A stretch of 64,000 nt of DNA from a virus. The stretch is taken from IMG/VR virus record IMGVR_UViG_3300008262_000014, positions 62,001 to 126,000 of that record; one strand, 5' to 3'. How positions within the stretch are numbered: position 1 is the stretch's first letter; each line of letters opens with the position of its first letter. Under the pieces are notes generated by a model. It saw nothing but the letters and a program-made list of their open reading frames with translations, did no database searches and had not been told where the DNA came from. Positions 52,255 to 62,254 of the stretch are shown piece by piece. A program made the translations under genes and the position numbers.

Positions 52255-52262
52255 TATTTATT
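52255..52262 (+). promoter_or_regulatory. TATTTATT motif upstream of the gp13-like gene
   Basis: Plus-strand TATTTATT in GATATTTATTATAAAATAAG, 16 bases before the ATG at 52279. This plus-strand gene shows the motif in gene orientation, as do the minus-strand ones. Confidence 0.45.
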
Positions 52263-52278
52263 ATAAAATAAGAAATCT

Positions 52279-53400
52279 ATGTCAGCAACTATAATATCAC
52301 CATCAGAAAAAGAAAAATTATTTACACAAGTTCTACATCTTTTAGGTATGCCAGTTAGAGGTGTGGAATTAACTGAAGAACAAATGAATAGTTTTTTAGA
52401 AATGGCCATATCTGAATATGAACAATATGTTAGTGATTGGTTAATAGAATCACAATGGTCATCTTTAGCTAATTTAGATGTCGATACAAATTCATTAACC
52501 AGAGCTTTCACAAACAGAAGTTTAGATTATGAAACTCAATATACTTACGCGTACTCTAAAATAGTTGGATTACAAGCGGGTGGTCCTTGGGAGCTAAAAA
52601 AAGATTATTTTGATTTGGAAAGAAATCAACAAACATACGTTATCCCTGCTGGTCGTGAAATAAATGAATTATTATGGTACACAAGAGCAACATTAACAGA
52701 TTCAATTGTTGACCCATTTTTAGGTGGATTTGGTGGTCTTGGTGGTGTTGCGTTTGGTGGTGTTGGTGGTTTTGCACAAGTAGGTGCGGCCGGTTCATAT
52801 TTCTTATTACCTGCATTTGATTTATTACTAAGAATGGGTGACAGGAATATTAAAAACAGATTAATCGGTGGTGATTTAACATATAGAATAACAGCGGGTC
52901 CAAATGGAACTAAAATTGTACATTTATTAAATGTACCTGGAGGTAAGTTTGATTTTGGATCAATACAGAATAATCGTCAAAGAGTTTGGTATTGGTATTA
53001 TGATGCCGGTGACAATAGAGATGAATGTTTAGAAAAAAATAAAGATATTATTAGATTACCTTCAGATGTTATGACTGAACCATTAGTATGGGAAGATTTA
53101 AATAAACCATCACAAAACTGGGTTAGAAAATATTTTATTGGATATTGTAAAGAAGGATTGGCCAGAATTTGGGGTAAATTTTCTGGAGACCTTAAAGTAC
53201 CTGATAGTGAAGTTAAACTAGATTATAGTTCATTGTTAACTGAAGGTAAAGATGAAAGATTAAAATTAGTTGAAGAATTAATGGCACGTTTAGAAAGAAT
53301 GCGTCCCGATAAACTTTTGGAAAGAAAGAAAAACGAAGCGGAATTTCTTAACGGTTCATTGAAATATAGACCTATCCAATCTTTGATAAATGTGATCTAA
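52279..53400 (+). CDS. 13: Neck protein gp13-like
   Basis: A 373-residue protein (T4 gp13 is 309). The C-terminal half matches the gp13 pattern: RVWYWYYDAGDNRDECLEKN followed by KDIIRLPSDVMTEPLVWEDL, then QNWVRKYFIGYCKEGLARIW and GKFSGDLKVPDSEVKLDYSS, and EFLNGSLKYRPIQSL at the end. A Gly-rich, mostly hydrophobic loop (residues ~148-175, FGGLGGVAFGGVGGFAQVGA) is a local insertion. It is on the plus strand, unlike the gp14-, gp15- and gp18-like genes, so the neck operon is split between strands. Convergent with the DNA polymerase gene (4-base overlap of ends). Confidence 0.78.
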   Translation: MSATIISPSEKEKLFTQVLHLLGMPVRGVELTEEQMNSFLEMAISEYEQYVSDWLIESQWSSLANLDVDTNSLTRAFTNRSLDYETQYTYAYSKIVGLQAGGPWELKKDYFDLERNQQTYVIPAGREINELLWYTRATLTDSIVDPFLGGFGGLGGVAFGGVGGFAQVGAAGSYFLLPAFDLLLRMGDRNIKNRLIGGDLTYRITAGPNGTKIVHLLNVPGGKFDFGSIQNNRQRVWYWYYDAGDNRDECLEKNKDIIRLPSDVMTEPLVWEDLNKPSQNWVRKYFIGYCKEGLARIWGKFSGDLKVPDSEVKLDYSSLLTEGKDERLKLVEELMARLERMRPDKLLERKKNEAEFLNGSLKYRPIQSLINVI

Positions 53401-56294
53401 CTTTCTACTGAATGAAATGAGTAATCGTTTCCATTAGTTTCTATAATTTCATCTTCATTAGACATAATACTATTTTCTTGGTGTTTAACCACTTTTCTAT
53501 TATGTTCTATCCAATGTTGGTCAACTAAGTTAAGACTATCTTCCACATACATAAAATATGGATCACGATTAACCCTATTCCAAAATAATACTTCACTATC
53601 GGAAAGTGTCATTACTTCATTGAAATTATCCTGTCCACCTTCTTTTAATGGATGTCCACTAATCAATTCACATTGTGATTTAGTGAAGTATTGACGATCT
53701 TTCGGATCTTCTATTAATATATCTTCTCTTATTTCAGGTTTAAATACAACTAATAATGGTTCTATTCTTTTATTGAAATTATTAAGATAACGAGGTACAT
53801 TATAATCACCAGTCATGTTAGGGTTATTCTGAATATCTTTTTCTGAAACCATGTAACAATTAACTTCTATAAAATCATTAGGCATTTCCACACCATATTT
53901 TTTAAGATATTCTTCTTGTTGTTTTTTAGTTGGTTTAGTTATTTTTTGTACATCACCAGATGATTTTTTAATACCATTATTGATATAGTATATTGTTTCA
54001 CCCAAACCGGCAGGGTAGTTATTTTGAATAACTAATTCCATATGCGCCTGTCTTGACATTAATGATCCCGCTTTAGTTGTTTTCTTTATGTGTTTTTTAT
54101 AATCTTCCACACTTTGTTTTACACGTGATTTGTTCGCTATTTTAGATAATGGAATTTCTTTATTATGTATCTTTTCAACATACGAATAATATAATTCAAC
54201 AAATGAATGTCCATCACCATTTAACAAATATTTTAAACCTTCATCTAAAAACTCAACAATATATTGTTGTAATTTTTTTGATTTAATTGTATTGCCTGTT
54301 AACTTTATTTTTTCTTTACCTTTCTTAATTAATTTAATGATATAGTTTTTCCTCGATACATTTATACAGGACGGAGCAACATAATCAATATCTAACCCCA
54401 TCTCATTCCTCATAAAAATATCGTTAAACTCCGCAGTATCCGCTTCAATACCTTTATATTCTTTTCCTTCTGTAACTAATTCATTTAATCCTTTACCAAT
54501 ATAAACGTGATCGTTAATGTCTTCTGGTGTTTCAAAGTTAACACCATCAGTATCCATAACAAGAGGTTTATATCCTTTCTTCATAAAAAACATAATCATC
54601 ATACGAAGACATTGTCTACCTACACATGTAATAGTTTCACCCATATTCATATCACCCCATGGAAATACCTGTGGCGCCGACAGTGAACCAAAATATGCGT
54701 TGATGAATATTTTAATTGGTAATTGTTTTCTATCGTACATTTCTGATTCAACAGGATTTGTTTTAGCAAGTTCACCGGCAAGTCTTTTATATTTGATACG
54801 AATGTTACGGAAATATTTTAACATTGATTTTTGTACACCCATAACATCACAATCAGGAAATACATCATATACAAGTTGAATTGATGGATAAAGAGATGCG
54901 TAGTCAAACTTAACAATATTCTTTGCATAGCCCACATTTAACAATCTTGACAATCCACCCGTGATTGCTCTTTTTTCATCTTTTTCGGGTATTGCCAAAT
55001 TATTTTCATAAGACCATGCCAACATTATTATTTTCCATAATGTTGCAGTGCCCATTGTTGCAACTCTTTCATAAGTTGTCGGTACTAATTTAGATAGTAA
55101 AAATGTCGATTGACTAAAAGAATCATCAACAATCATTGTTTCATAAAGATCATCATCCAAATATTGTTCCACAATTCTTTTACCTGGCCATATTTCGTAT
55201 TTACCAGGATATTTCTCTAATAAACCCTCAGTACCTTTTTCACCAATTTTTTTGTAATTACCCGTTTTTGGATTTAGATAATATAATTCATTGTCTAAAT
55301 AAATTTTAGAAATGTATGCACCATCAACGTATACACGATTTTCTTTTTCTTTTTCAAGATATTTCGTAATATATTTCAAACCCCAAGATTTAATCTCAGA
55401 ATTTATTGCTTGTGCTCTTCTTACAGAATGAGCAATATCGATTATATTAAATCCCCAAATAACGTGTTGAGTATACGGTTCGATCTCATTGGCGAGTTTT
55501 AGTATTCCCTCTTTTTCTTTCATTCCCTGTGACGTTAAAATACTTGTCAATTCATCAACATTAACACCAAGTATTTCCGCTCTTTTCAGTATAAAAGGGA
55601 AGTCAAATGATGCAGAATTATAACCACCGATTATTGTTGGTTTTAATTCTCTTATTGTTTTAAAAAATTCCTCAATACATCTTTTTTCACCATCATCACC
55701 AAAAGCGTCGATTGTTTTAACCAAACCACGATTATCTTTCATACCGATTAAGATTATCTTATTGGTTTCAGGTTCAAGACCCGTTGTCTCAATATCGAAT
55801 ACAAGTCTATGTACACCACTATAATCATCAATACCCTTGAACAATCTTTTTTTCTTTTGAATTAGATATTGTTCAACAGGTGATAATATTGTAAAATATT
55901 TTTTAGTTTCATCACCCCAAGGATTTAACCCACCGAATCTAAAGAAATTAATTAATTCGGTATAACCTTTAATACTTTTAACGAGAAACTTCATCCCGTT
56001 TTCTAATCGTTCGTTACCATGGGTTTCTAACTTCTCAATGATAATACCAAACTCACCCATTTTTTTCTTTTGGGTCATTTTACTATTATTGTAGAAATTT
56101 AAACCATTTAGATCGGAAACCCATAAAAATGGAGTAAAAGTGTCGGGTACAACAATTTTACCCTTTTGAGGGTCTTGTATAATTTTATAAATCTTATTTG
56201 TGGGATAATCGTATTCTACACCAACGATAAACTCTTCGGGATCTGCACCGTTTAGGAAGTTCTCGATAACTTCCTGAGAAATAACTTCTTTCAT
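53397..56294 (-). CDS. 43: Family B DNA polymerase, gp43-like
   Basis: A 965-residue replicative polymerase (T4 gp43 is 898). The 3'-5' exonuclease motifs are present: Exo I VFDIETTGL (~166-174), Exo II YNSASFDFPF (~223-232), and Exo III later with Tyr and Asp. The polymerase motifs follow: A FDYASLYPSIQ (~462-472), B KIFINAYFGSLS (~528-537) and C MDTDGVNF (~579-586). Active-site Asp residues are kept, so it should be active with proofreading. A six-base hairpin is found 31 bases before the start. Its gene end overlaps the convergent gp13-like gene. It stands apart from the other replication genes. Confidence 0.93.
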   Translation of the reverse strand: MKEVISQEVIENFLNGADPEEFIVGVEYDYPTNKIYKIIQDPQKGKIVVPDTFTPFLWVSDLNGLNFYNNSKMTQKKKMGEFGIIIEKLETHGNERLENGMKFLVKSIKGYTELINFFRFGGLNPWGDETKKYFTILSPVEQYLIQKKKRLFKGIDDYSGVHRLVFDIETTGLEPETNKIILIGMKDNRGLVKTIDAFGDDGEKRCIEEFFKTIRELKPTIIGGYNSASFDFPFILKRAEILGVNVDELTSILTSQGMKEKEGILKLANEIEPYTQHVIWGFNIIDIAHSVRRAQAINSEIKSWGLKYITKYLEKEKENRVYVDGAYISKIYLDNELYYLNPKTGNYKKIGEKGTEGLLEKYPGKYEIWPGKRIVEQYLDDDLYETMIVDDSFSQSTFLLSKLVPTTYERVATMGTATLWKIIMLAWSYENNLAIPEKDEKRAITGGLSRLLNVGYAKNIVKFDYASLYPSIQLVYDVFPDCDVMGVQKSMLKYFRNIRIKYKRLAGELAKTNPVESEMYDRKQLPIKIFINAYFGSLSAPQVFPWGDMNMGETITCVGRQCLRMMIMFFMKKGYKPLVMDTDGVNFETPEDINDHVYIGKGLNELVTEGKEYKGIEADTAEFNDIFMRNEMGLDIDYVAPSCINVSRKNYIIKLIKKGKEKIKLTGNTIKSKKLQQYIVEFLDEGLKYLLNGDGHSFVELYYSYVEKIHNKEIPLSKIANKSRVKQSVEDYKKHIKKTTKAGSLMSRQAHMELVIQNNYPAGLGETIYYINNGIKKSSGDVQKITKPTKKQQEEYLKKYGVEMPNDFIEVNCYMVSEKDIQNNPNMTGDYNVPRYLNNFNKRIEPLLVVFKPEIREDILIEDPKDRQYFTKSQCELISGHPLKEGGQDNFNEVMTLSDSEVLFWNRVNRDPYFMYVEDSLNLVDQHWIEHNRKVVKHQENSIMSNEDEIIETNGNDYSFHSVES

Positions 56295-56324
56295 TATTAT
56301 ATTTTTAAATGTGACACATTAGCT

Positions 56325-56339
56325 TACCGAAAATCGGTA
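56325..56339 (-). promoter_or_regulatory. Hairpin in the DNA polymerase mRNA leader
   Basis: Stem TACCGA / TCGGTA with a three-base loop, 31 bases before the gp43 ATG. T4 and RB69 gp43 repress their own translation by binding a hairpin in the leader, but that hairpin overlaps the start region, whereas this one is farther upstream. A similar operator role is possible but unproven. Confidence 0.4.
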
Positions 56340-56354
56340 GTTTGCCTTAACATC

Positions 56355-56362
56355 AATAAATA
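56355..56362 (-). promoter_or_regulatory. TATTTATT motif upstream of the DNA polymerase gene
   Basis: Gene-oriented TATTTATT, 60 bases before the gp43 start and upstream of the leader hairpin, so the hairpin would be in the transcript if this is a promoter. Confidence 0.35.
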
Positions 56363-56383
56363 TAATTAAAAAATAAGGTTAAA

Positions 56384-56752
56384 TCAAAAAATGTTAATAA
56401 AAAGTTTTTCTTTTAGAGGTACGATTAATTTTGTTGTGGGATTTGAATTTGTGTCTAAAAACTGAATGGTGATAACACCTTCGAATTTACCCTTTACTGA
56501 AGTACCTTCTTCCGTGAATCTATAAGTAATATAATATTCATCAGTTGTTTGATCGTATTTTTTTGTTCTTGTTGTTAATAAACATTGACCATTTAAAATT
56601 TGTGGTTCCTCCGTTTTTACATCAAACATGTCAAATGTTATGTCACAACTTTCCAACATATCATTGAAAGATGACTTATCATTTTTTCCGTCATCAATCA
56701 ATCTTAACTTTAAAATAGGTTCTGTGGCTCCCTGTCTGATATTAAACTCCAT
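56384..56752 (-). CDS. Small beta-rich structural protein (BppU-N-like)
   Basis: A 122-residue protein starting MEFNIRQGATEPILKLRLID. The pattern RQGAT.PIL.L.L.D followed by CDITFDMFDVKTEEP, GQCLLTTRTKKY, then YRFTEEGTSVKGKFEGVITI is like the N-terminal Ig-like domain of the baseplate upper protein BppU family (PF10651), usually fused to fibre domains; here it stands alone. A TATTTATT motif ends 12 bases before the start. It sits between the polymerase and the sugar-modifying genes. Family match is moderate. Confidence 0.55.
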   Translation of the reverse strand: MEFNIRQGATEPILKLRLIDDGKNDKSSFNDMLESCDITFDMFDVKTEEPQILNGQCLLTTRTKKYDQTTDEYYITYRFTEEGTSVKGKFEGVITIQFLDTNSNPTTKLIVPLKEKLFINIF

Positions 56753-56764
56753 TTATTCTTTTAC

Positions 56765-56772
56765 AATAAATA
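56765..56772 (-). promoter_or_regulatory. TATTTATT motif upstream of the BppU-like gene
   Basis: Gene-oriented TATTTATT ending 12 bases before the ATG at 56752. It lies just beyond the inferred extended 3' end (56779) of the preceding gene. Confidence 0.35.
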
Positions 56773-56778
56773 TTCAAA

Positions 56779-59038
56779 CTAGGATTCTTTTCTTAATTTA
56801 CCATCATAAAAATCAAATCTATTGTGTTCTGTTGGGGTTAATAACAATAATGTTTTTATTACCTGTTTTACTAACAATTTGTGGCCAATTACAATAATAT
56901 ACTTCACCAGTTACATATGAAAGATTTTCTGATGTGAAAATATTTTTAAAATTAGTTCTGGGGGCATTGGGATCTAACCCTATTTTAGGTAAATTTCTCT
57001 TGTTTGGCCAGAACTTTTCTCTTATATTTTGTGGTACATTGTACCATGACCATTGAGTACCGTTATCTCCAAAAAATTCACTATAGTTTAATTTTAAAAA
57101 ATCAAAATTATTTTTATGTGTAATTTTAAGTGACTTTTTAAATAAATCTTTTACGTATCTATTGAATCCATTTCTACAAACCTCACCTTCTTTAGGATAA
57201 AAAAACATATCGTCTTCAAAAAATAACATGTAATCACTATCACTTTCATCGAAATGTTCTGCAATCCATTGTCTTCCACCACAAATTCCTAAATTATCTT
57301 TTTTTATGTGTTCAAATCCATACTTTTCACATAATTCGATATATTTTGGTGTTGTTGATGAATCGGTAGAATTATCTAACAAATATTTTTTTGTCTTTTT
57401 AATATAGTTTATATCATATTCTTCCATTGATTTTAGAAGTGTCTCAAATTGATTTGGACTATTGAATGTTATTACATATAGTGAAACTTTATTAATATCC
57501 AAATCATTTTCTATTACTGTTTCATCATCTGCAATGTGTGTTATTTTTTCAGATTTAACAACTAAATTATCATTTTTTAAATCCTCAAAAAATTTAGAAA
57601 CTAATCCATTACCATTTATTTCTGAATATGTTATTGATTGAGGGTATTTGTAAGTCATAATTGTGAAAATACTCTCTTCTGTCCCCATTAAATTATTATT
57701 TAATGTTTCTTGTAATAATCCATAATAAATCGAGTTTATTTCACTTATACTTTCTTTTAATCCACCAAAAAACCCACCTCTAGCCACTTTATTAACTTTT
57801 GATCCTGAATAATTATTCATTTCAGAAATTTCAAATCCATGTATTTCTGTTGTTGTTTCATATGGGAAACAAATAAAATGAAAATTATTAACATATTTTG
57901 GTAGTTTTTCTAAAACATTATCGTGTGTAAAATAACCCATATGAACAGTATTCGCTAAACCCGCATCAATCCAAAACAAATATTCAGAATTAAATTTATC
58001 TAAAATTTTTGCATCGTGTAATAAAAAAACTTTAGACATCACTAATGGATTATACAACTCTAATTTTGCCTGTGTTGAATCTTTCAACCAACCTACTTGG
58101 TTAAACCAATTTGGATTATTTCTTATTTTTTGAATCTTATCGAAAAATTCGTTATTCTTGAACCAAGATAAATCTCTTAAAATAAATTGAGTGTTTTTAC
58201 CACTTCTTTTTGAAAAAACAAATTTTTGTAATTCTTCATCACCAAAAACAATTAAATTTTCTTTTATTTCTAATAATTTAGAAAATTTATCTAAGTAGTG
58301 ATCATAAGATCTTGACCATCCTTCAGTTAAATTAGATCGTCCTAAATCCCACAAACCTGTTACTAATGTAACACCACCATTTTTAACAAAGTAGTTTTCA
58401 TCCATTTTTCTATTTTTTCTATACACACCAACATGTTCAACTATTTCTTTTGTTGTATTGTCAACATTTTTACTTTTAAGAAAATCATCTATTGCCAATT
58501 TTACACCAGGTAAGTCATGTCTGTTATAATCATGAAAACATATATAACCACCATCCGAAACCCTATCCCAAATTTTTTCCAAACTATCGTATATTGAAGT
58601 ATAAAAATCACCATCTAAAAATGCGAAAGAAATTTTTTCAGGTAGATTATCTTCAGGTATATCTTTAAACCAATTTTTATTTATTATTGGGATTGGAAGA
58701 TTATTTTTTTGAAAATTTTGAATTAACACTTGTTGTGTTGTTTTTAATGTCCCTGCTCTCCATCCCGTATTTTTTTCTATTTCTGACAACTCCGGTAACC
58801 CCTCAAAAGAATCATATACATATAAATTTTTATTTGATGAGGTCTCTATTAATGTTTTCATCAAGTATTTACTTGATTCACCAACGTAACATCCTAATTC
58901 AACGACATCACCATCAACATTATCTTCTATTGTGTGTAATAATAAATCAACCAATAATTCTATCTGTGAAAAAGAAATTATAGATGCGTCTACACGAACG
59001 TTATCAAAATTTAATATTTTTTCTCTAACTAAACTCAT
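56779..59038 (-). pseudogene. Methyltransferase-glycosyltransferase fusion with a probable 3' frameshift
   Basis: A three-domain protein. Residues ~25-205 are a TylF-type SAM methyltransferase (VVELGCYVGESSKYL; AFLDGDFYTSIYDSLEKI). Residues ~220-466 fit the HtrL/YibB-WlaTC family (GGVTLVTGLWDLGRSN; YLFWIDAGLA). Residues ~517-730 are a GT-A-type glycosyltransferase with the EDDMFF motif near 610. The undisturbed frame stops at a TAG at 56819 after 739 residues, ending NPNRTQ. Skipping one C in the minus-strand run CCCC (56834-56837) extends it by RFDFYDGKLRKES to a TAG at 56779-56781, a natural-looking end. This could be a sequencing error, a real mutation or a phase-variable tract. The enzyme should still be near complete. 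Confidence 0.6.
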
Positions 59039-59048
59039 AATATTTTTT

Positions 59049-60578
59049 TTAATTGAAATACCCTAATTTATAAAAATAATTTTTATTATCATCAATGTTT
59101 TCTGATCTAAAAAGATTACAACCACCTTTTTCGTTTGGTACTGCACTTATAATTGGAAACGATTCAACAACAGGATTAAATTTCCTGTCATTTATATAAT
59201 TCATCACTATTCTTTTTATTTTGTTTTTACCTAAATGTGCGGAAATTACAATATCATCACTCCATGATTTACCAACAAAATCAGTAAAAAAATCTTCGGT
59301 AAAAAATCTTCTTTCTACTGATACTGTTTTATATCCCTCAAGAATTCTAACACTCGTATCTTTATTTAATGTTGTACATAAATGACACGTATTGTCATAT
59401 GAACTTATTCCCGCAAAACCTAAAGCAGTATCTGGATATATTTCTTTTTTCATTAAATGATATTCAATAAAATAATCCATATAATTTATATCATCATCTA
59501 CAATTATTATTATCTGATTTGGATCTAAAATTCTTTTAAGTGTCGGAACAATCTTTGTTATTGAACCATAATCATCACATCTAAAAATTTTTAGTTTTTC
59601 TACAGTTCTTTCCATTTCTAATAACCACTCAGGTATAATATATTCTTCACCTGTCTTAACATTTATATATGGAATATTAAAATGTATTTCATAATTCTCA
59701 TAAGATAGAGTGGTTAATCTCTCTATAACCGATTTAACCCCCCAATCCTGTCTTGTTTCATTTAATCTAGATGGTATAGTAGATAATGTTAAAATAACTT
59801 TAGGTTTATTTTTTAATTCAATCTTTGTGATATCTAAGTTTTCTAAAATGATTTCTTTATTTTCTATAAAATTAAAATCGGACTCTAATGTTTTAACATT
59901 TGTTGTGTTTATTAAAATTGTTTGTCTACCATTTACAAGAGGTATATAACCATTCTCTATTAGATGCGGTGTTAATAGTTTGTCTTTACCTCCATCTTCT
60001 GTAATGAAATCAGTATCATCAATAATAATTAAATGAACATCAGATAATTTATCTTTTGCCGCTAAAAATGCTTCTAAATGTTTTTCTGCATATTGTGGAG
60101 TACCCTTATCCCAACCATCTAAAAAAAGAATATCTATTTTTTTATCGAAATTTTTTAAGAATGATATTCCGTCATTTGGGATGTGTACATTTAAGTTATC
60201 TGGCTGTTGTTCCCCAATATTTGAATATGACCAAGATATTGATGTTTTACAATTTTCATCAATATCTACAGTGTGAACATCAAAACCATATTTTGACCAA
60301 AAAAAAGTTGAATGTCCGTCACTACAACATGGTGGAGATACCAAAGGATTTGGTTCTAAATTGAAATAATCAATACATTTTTGTGTGACAGAATATCTTG
60401 AGCTACCAATCTCAACCACTGTTTTTAAATCTAGTTTTTTTCCTAATAATATACCTAATTTTAGATATGGTGCGGATTTAGATCTAAAATTTACGTGATC
60501 ATCACCTGTTAAATTATCAAAGTCCCAAAATTTTTTATCTATCTTAAAATTATTAATTAACTTATAAATTTCTCTCAT
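59049..60578 (-). CDS. Methyltransferase-glycosyltransferase fusion
   Basis: A 509-residue, two-domain enzyme. The N-terminal ~230 residues are a class I SAM methyltransferase: TVVEIGSSRYSVTQKCIDYF, DVHTVDIDEN, DILFLDGWDKGTPQYAEKH and LIIIDDTDF. Residues ~258-509 are a GT-A-type glycosyltransferase (KPKVILTLSTIPSRLNETRQ; the metal-binding IIIVDDDINYMD near 355-366; CHLCTTLNK). Linked domains suggest successive sugar transfer and methylation on the same glycan. It ends 11 bases before the next gene downstream and starts two bases after the 288-residue gene, so the cassette is one operon. Substrates are unknown. Confidence 0.75.
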   Translation of the reverse strand: MREIYKLINNFKIDKKFWDFDNLTGDDHVNFRSKSAPYLKLGILLGKKLDLKTVVEIGSSRYSVTQKCIDYFNLEPNPLVSPPCCSDGHSTFFWSKYGFDVHTVDIDENCKTSISWSYSNIGEQQPDNLNVHIPNDGISFLKNFDKKIDILFLDGWDKGTPQYAEKHLEAFLAAKDKLSDVHLIIIDDTDFITEDGGKDKLLTPHLIENGYIPLVNGRQTILINTTNVKTLESDFNFIENKEIILENLDITKIELKNKPKVILTLSTIPSRLNETRQDWGVKSVIERLTTLSYENYEIHFNIPYINVKTGEEYIIPEWLLEMERTVEKLKIFRCDDYGSITKIVPTLKRILDPNQIIIIVDDDINYMDYFIEYHLMKKEIYPDTALGFAGISSYDNTCHLCTTLNKDTSVRILEGYKTVSVERRFFTEDFFTDFVGKSWSDDIVISAHLGKNKIKRIVMNYINDRKFNPVVESFPIISAVPNEKGGCNLFRSENIDDNKNYFYKLGYFN

Positions 60579-60579
60579 T

Positions 60580-61446
60580 TTACAAAAGTTCTTTTATTTT
60601 ATTTTCATTTAATATTTCATTTAATATATTGACATTAGATTCTACCGTTCCATTTTCTTTAAACCATTTATACCCATTTTCAGATATAAAAGTTAACAAT
60701 TCAATATCATCTTTAATTGAATTAAATTTATCTAAAATTATTTCTGTTTGTATTTTTGGATTTGAATTATATTCAAAAGAAATATAATGATAATCTGGCA
60801 CTAAATCATTATGAAATTTTTGGGATAATAAAGGACGTAATAATACTGATCTTGAACTTAAGATCTCCATGTCGCGATTACAAATTTCGGCGGCACCATT
60901 TAAAGATAAATTAATCCTATTGTTTGTTAATTCGTTGAAATAATTCTCTATTGGAAAATTTTTTTTATCTGTAATATTTAAAATACCATGATTTTTTAGA
61001 TTTAATCTATCACCATACAAATATCCTCTAAACATCAAATCATTATTTTCTTTTTCTGACATATGTTTTGCCGTGTTATGTATTTCATCAAATATTAAAT
61101 CATAACACAAATAAGAAGAAGGTATATTATCTATATTGTATTTATTACCACAAGAAGATATTATCCCTTTACATAAATCAAATTTCCAACCATGTACTGA
61201 ATACGTTAAATCTATCATATGGTCCCAATATGATATGACAAAATATTTTTCAGTATCTTTATTTTTTATTGTCATTAAATGTGGTGAATATATACCACCG
61301 GGTTCACCATTATATTTAGAACCAAATTCAATATAATCAAATTCAAAATAATTAAATTTTTCTTTTATTTTTTCATGTAACTTTTTAAAAACATGAAAAA
61401 CAGACCACCTTGTGTGAGGATGTTGATATCCTATTTCTACTTTCAT
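60580..61446 (-). CDS. Putative glycosyltransferase (GT-B/CAP10-like)
   Basis: A 288-residue protein. The region NRINLSLNGAAEICNRDMEI followed by LSSRSVLLRP resembles the GT-B type glycosyltransferase end of CAP10/GT90-like enzymes (NG..E..NRDxEIxSSGSVxL). An earlier segment reads HMIDLTYSVHGWKFDLCKGI. Assignment is from pattern and genomic setting in the sugar cassette, not from a complete motif set. It begins two bases after the upstream gene and ends two bases before the 509-residue gene. Acceptor and donor are unknown. Confidence 0.55.
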   Translation of the reverse strand: MKVEIGYQHPHTRWSVFHVFKKLHEKIKEKFNYFEFDYIEFGSKYNGEPGGIYSPHLMTIKNKDTEKYFVISYWDHMIDLTYSVHGWKFDLCKGIISSCGNKYNIDNIPSSYLCYDLIFDEIHNTAKHMSEKENNDLMFRGYLYGDRLNLKNHGILNITDKKNFPIENYFNELTNNRINLSLNGAAEICNRDMEILSSRSVLLRPLLSQKFHNDLVPDYHYISFEYNSNPKIQTEIILDKFNSIKDDIELLTFISENGYKWFKENGTVESNVNILNEILNENKIKELL

Positions 61447-61447
61447 T

Positions 61448-62254
61448 TTATCTTTCTGTTGCGTGTTGTACTAATGCTCTTGGACCTACTTTATAACCAT
61501 TCGCGGTAAAAACTTTACCCCAAACAAAATGATGCCAACCAATATCAAATGGTTTAAATCCAGCAACTAATGCGGAAACACCAATTTCAAACCCTTCCGC
61601 CCATGTACCATAAGAAAAATCTTTATTTACTAAATAATCATGAAACCATTTCCATTGATCTACCATTTTTCTTAATTTTTTGTCTCTATTTACAAAAATT
61701 AATAAATATTCTGCCGGCAATGATGCATCGTCCCATTCTGATTTTTGATTTTTATCTAAATCATAGTTATATATTTTGTGCCAAAAAATACCATGATCTC
61801 TTTTATTTTTTTCATTATAATCCTTTATGAAGTCCCCCCAACGATAATCGGTTCTCGGACCAAAAAAGTCATATCCTTGATCTAACTTTTCTTTAGTAAA
61901 ATCTAATACCATATTTTCATCCCACCAATCAAAAGAATTATCACAATCTGTAAAAATTACTATTGTGTCGTCTAAATCCATAACAGGAATTAGAGATAGG
62001 TATCTCATATTAAAATTAAAATCATTACTCAATTTATTTTCACCAATAGGTATTCTGATTTTAACATCATCCCTATTCATTTTATTTATCTTAATTCTTT
62101 CATTGTCACCAAATTTTTCTTTAATTATATCTTCACAGTCTGTTGTGATATAAAAGTCTATATTACTAAGTCTCAATACATCTTCTATCATCCTACATGT
62201 ATAGTCTTTTGTATAATTTTTACCAAAACTTAAAGTTGTTAATGCAATTTTCAT
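61448..62254 (-). CDS. Putative GT-A-type glycosyltransferase
   Basis: A 268-residue protein. It has an N-terminal nucleotide-binding pattern (MKIALTTLSFGKNYTKDYTC) and a DxD motif in IVIFTDCDNSFDWWDE (~103-105). A region DYRWGDFIKDYNEKNKRDHG, then PAEYLLIFVNRDKKLRKMVD and GFEIGVSALVAGFKPFDIGW, is like GT6/GT8-type enzymes. It overlaps the methyltransferase gene by 4 bases. Metal-dependent transfer is expected from the DxD. Donor sugar unknown. Confidence 0.6.
   Translation of the reverse strand: MKIALTTLSFGKNYTKDYTCRMIEDVLRLSNIDFYITTDCEDIIKEKFGDNERIKINKMNRDDVKIRIPIGENKLSNDFNFNMRYLSLIPVMDLDDTIVIFTDCDNSFDWWDENMVLDFTKEKLDQGYDFFGPRTDYRWGDFIKDYNEKNKRDHGIFWHKIYNYDLDKNQKSEWDDASLPAEYLLIFVNRDKKLRKMVDQWKWFHDYLVNKDFSYGTWAEGFEIGVSALVAGFKPFDIGWHHFVWGKVFTANGYKVGPRALVQHATER

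Noticed and set aside
52230-52511. 93-residue minus-strand frame
   Set aside because: Antisense to the start of the gp13-like gene, which has family support.
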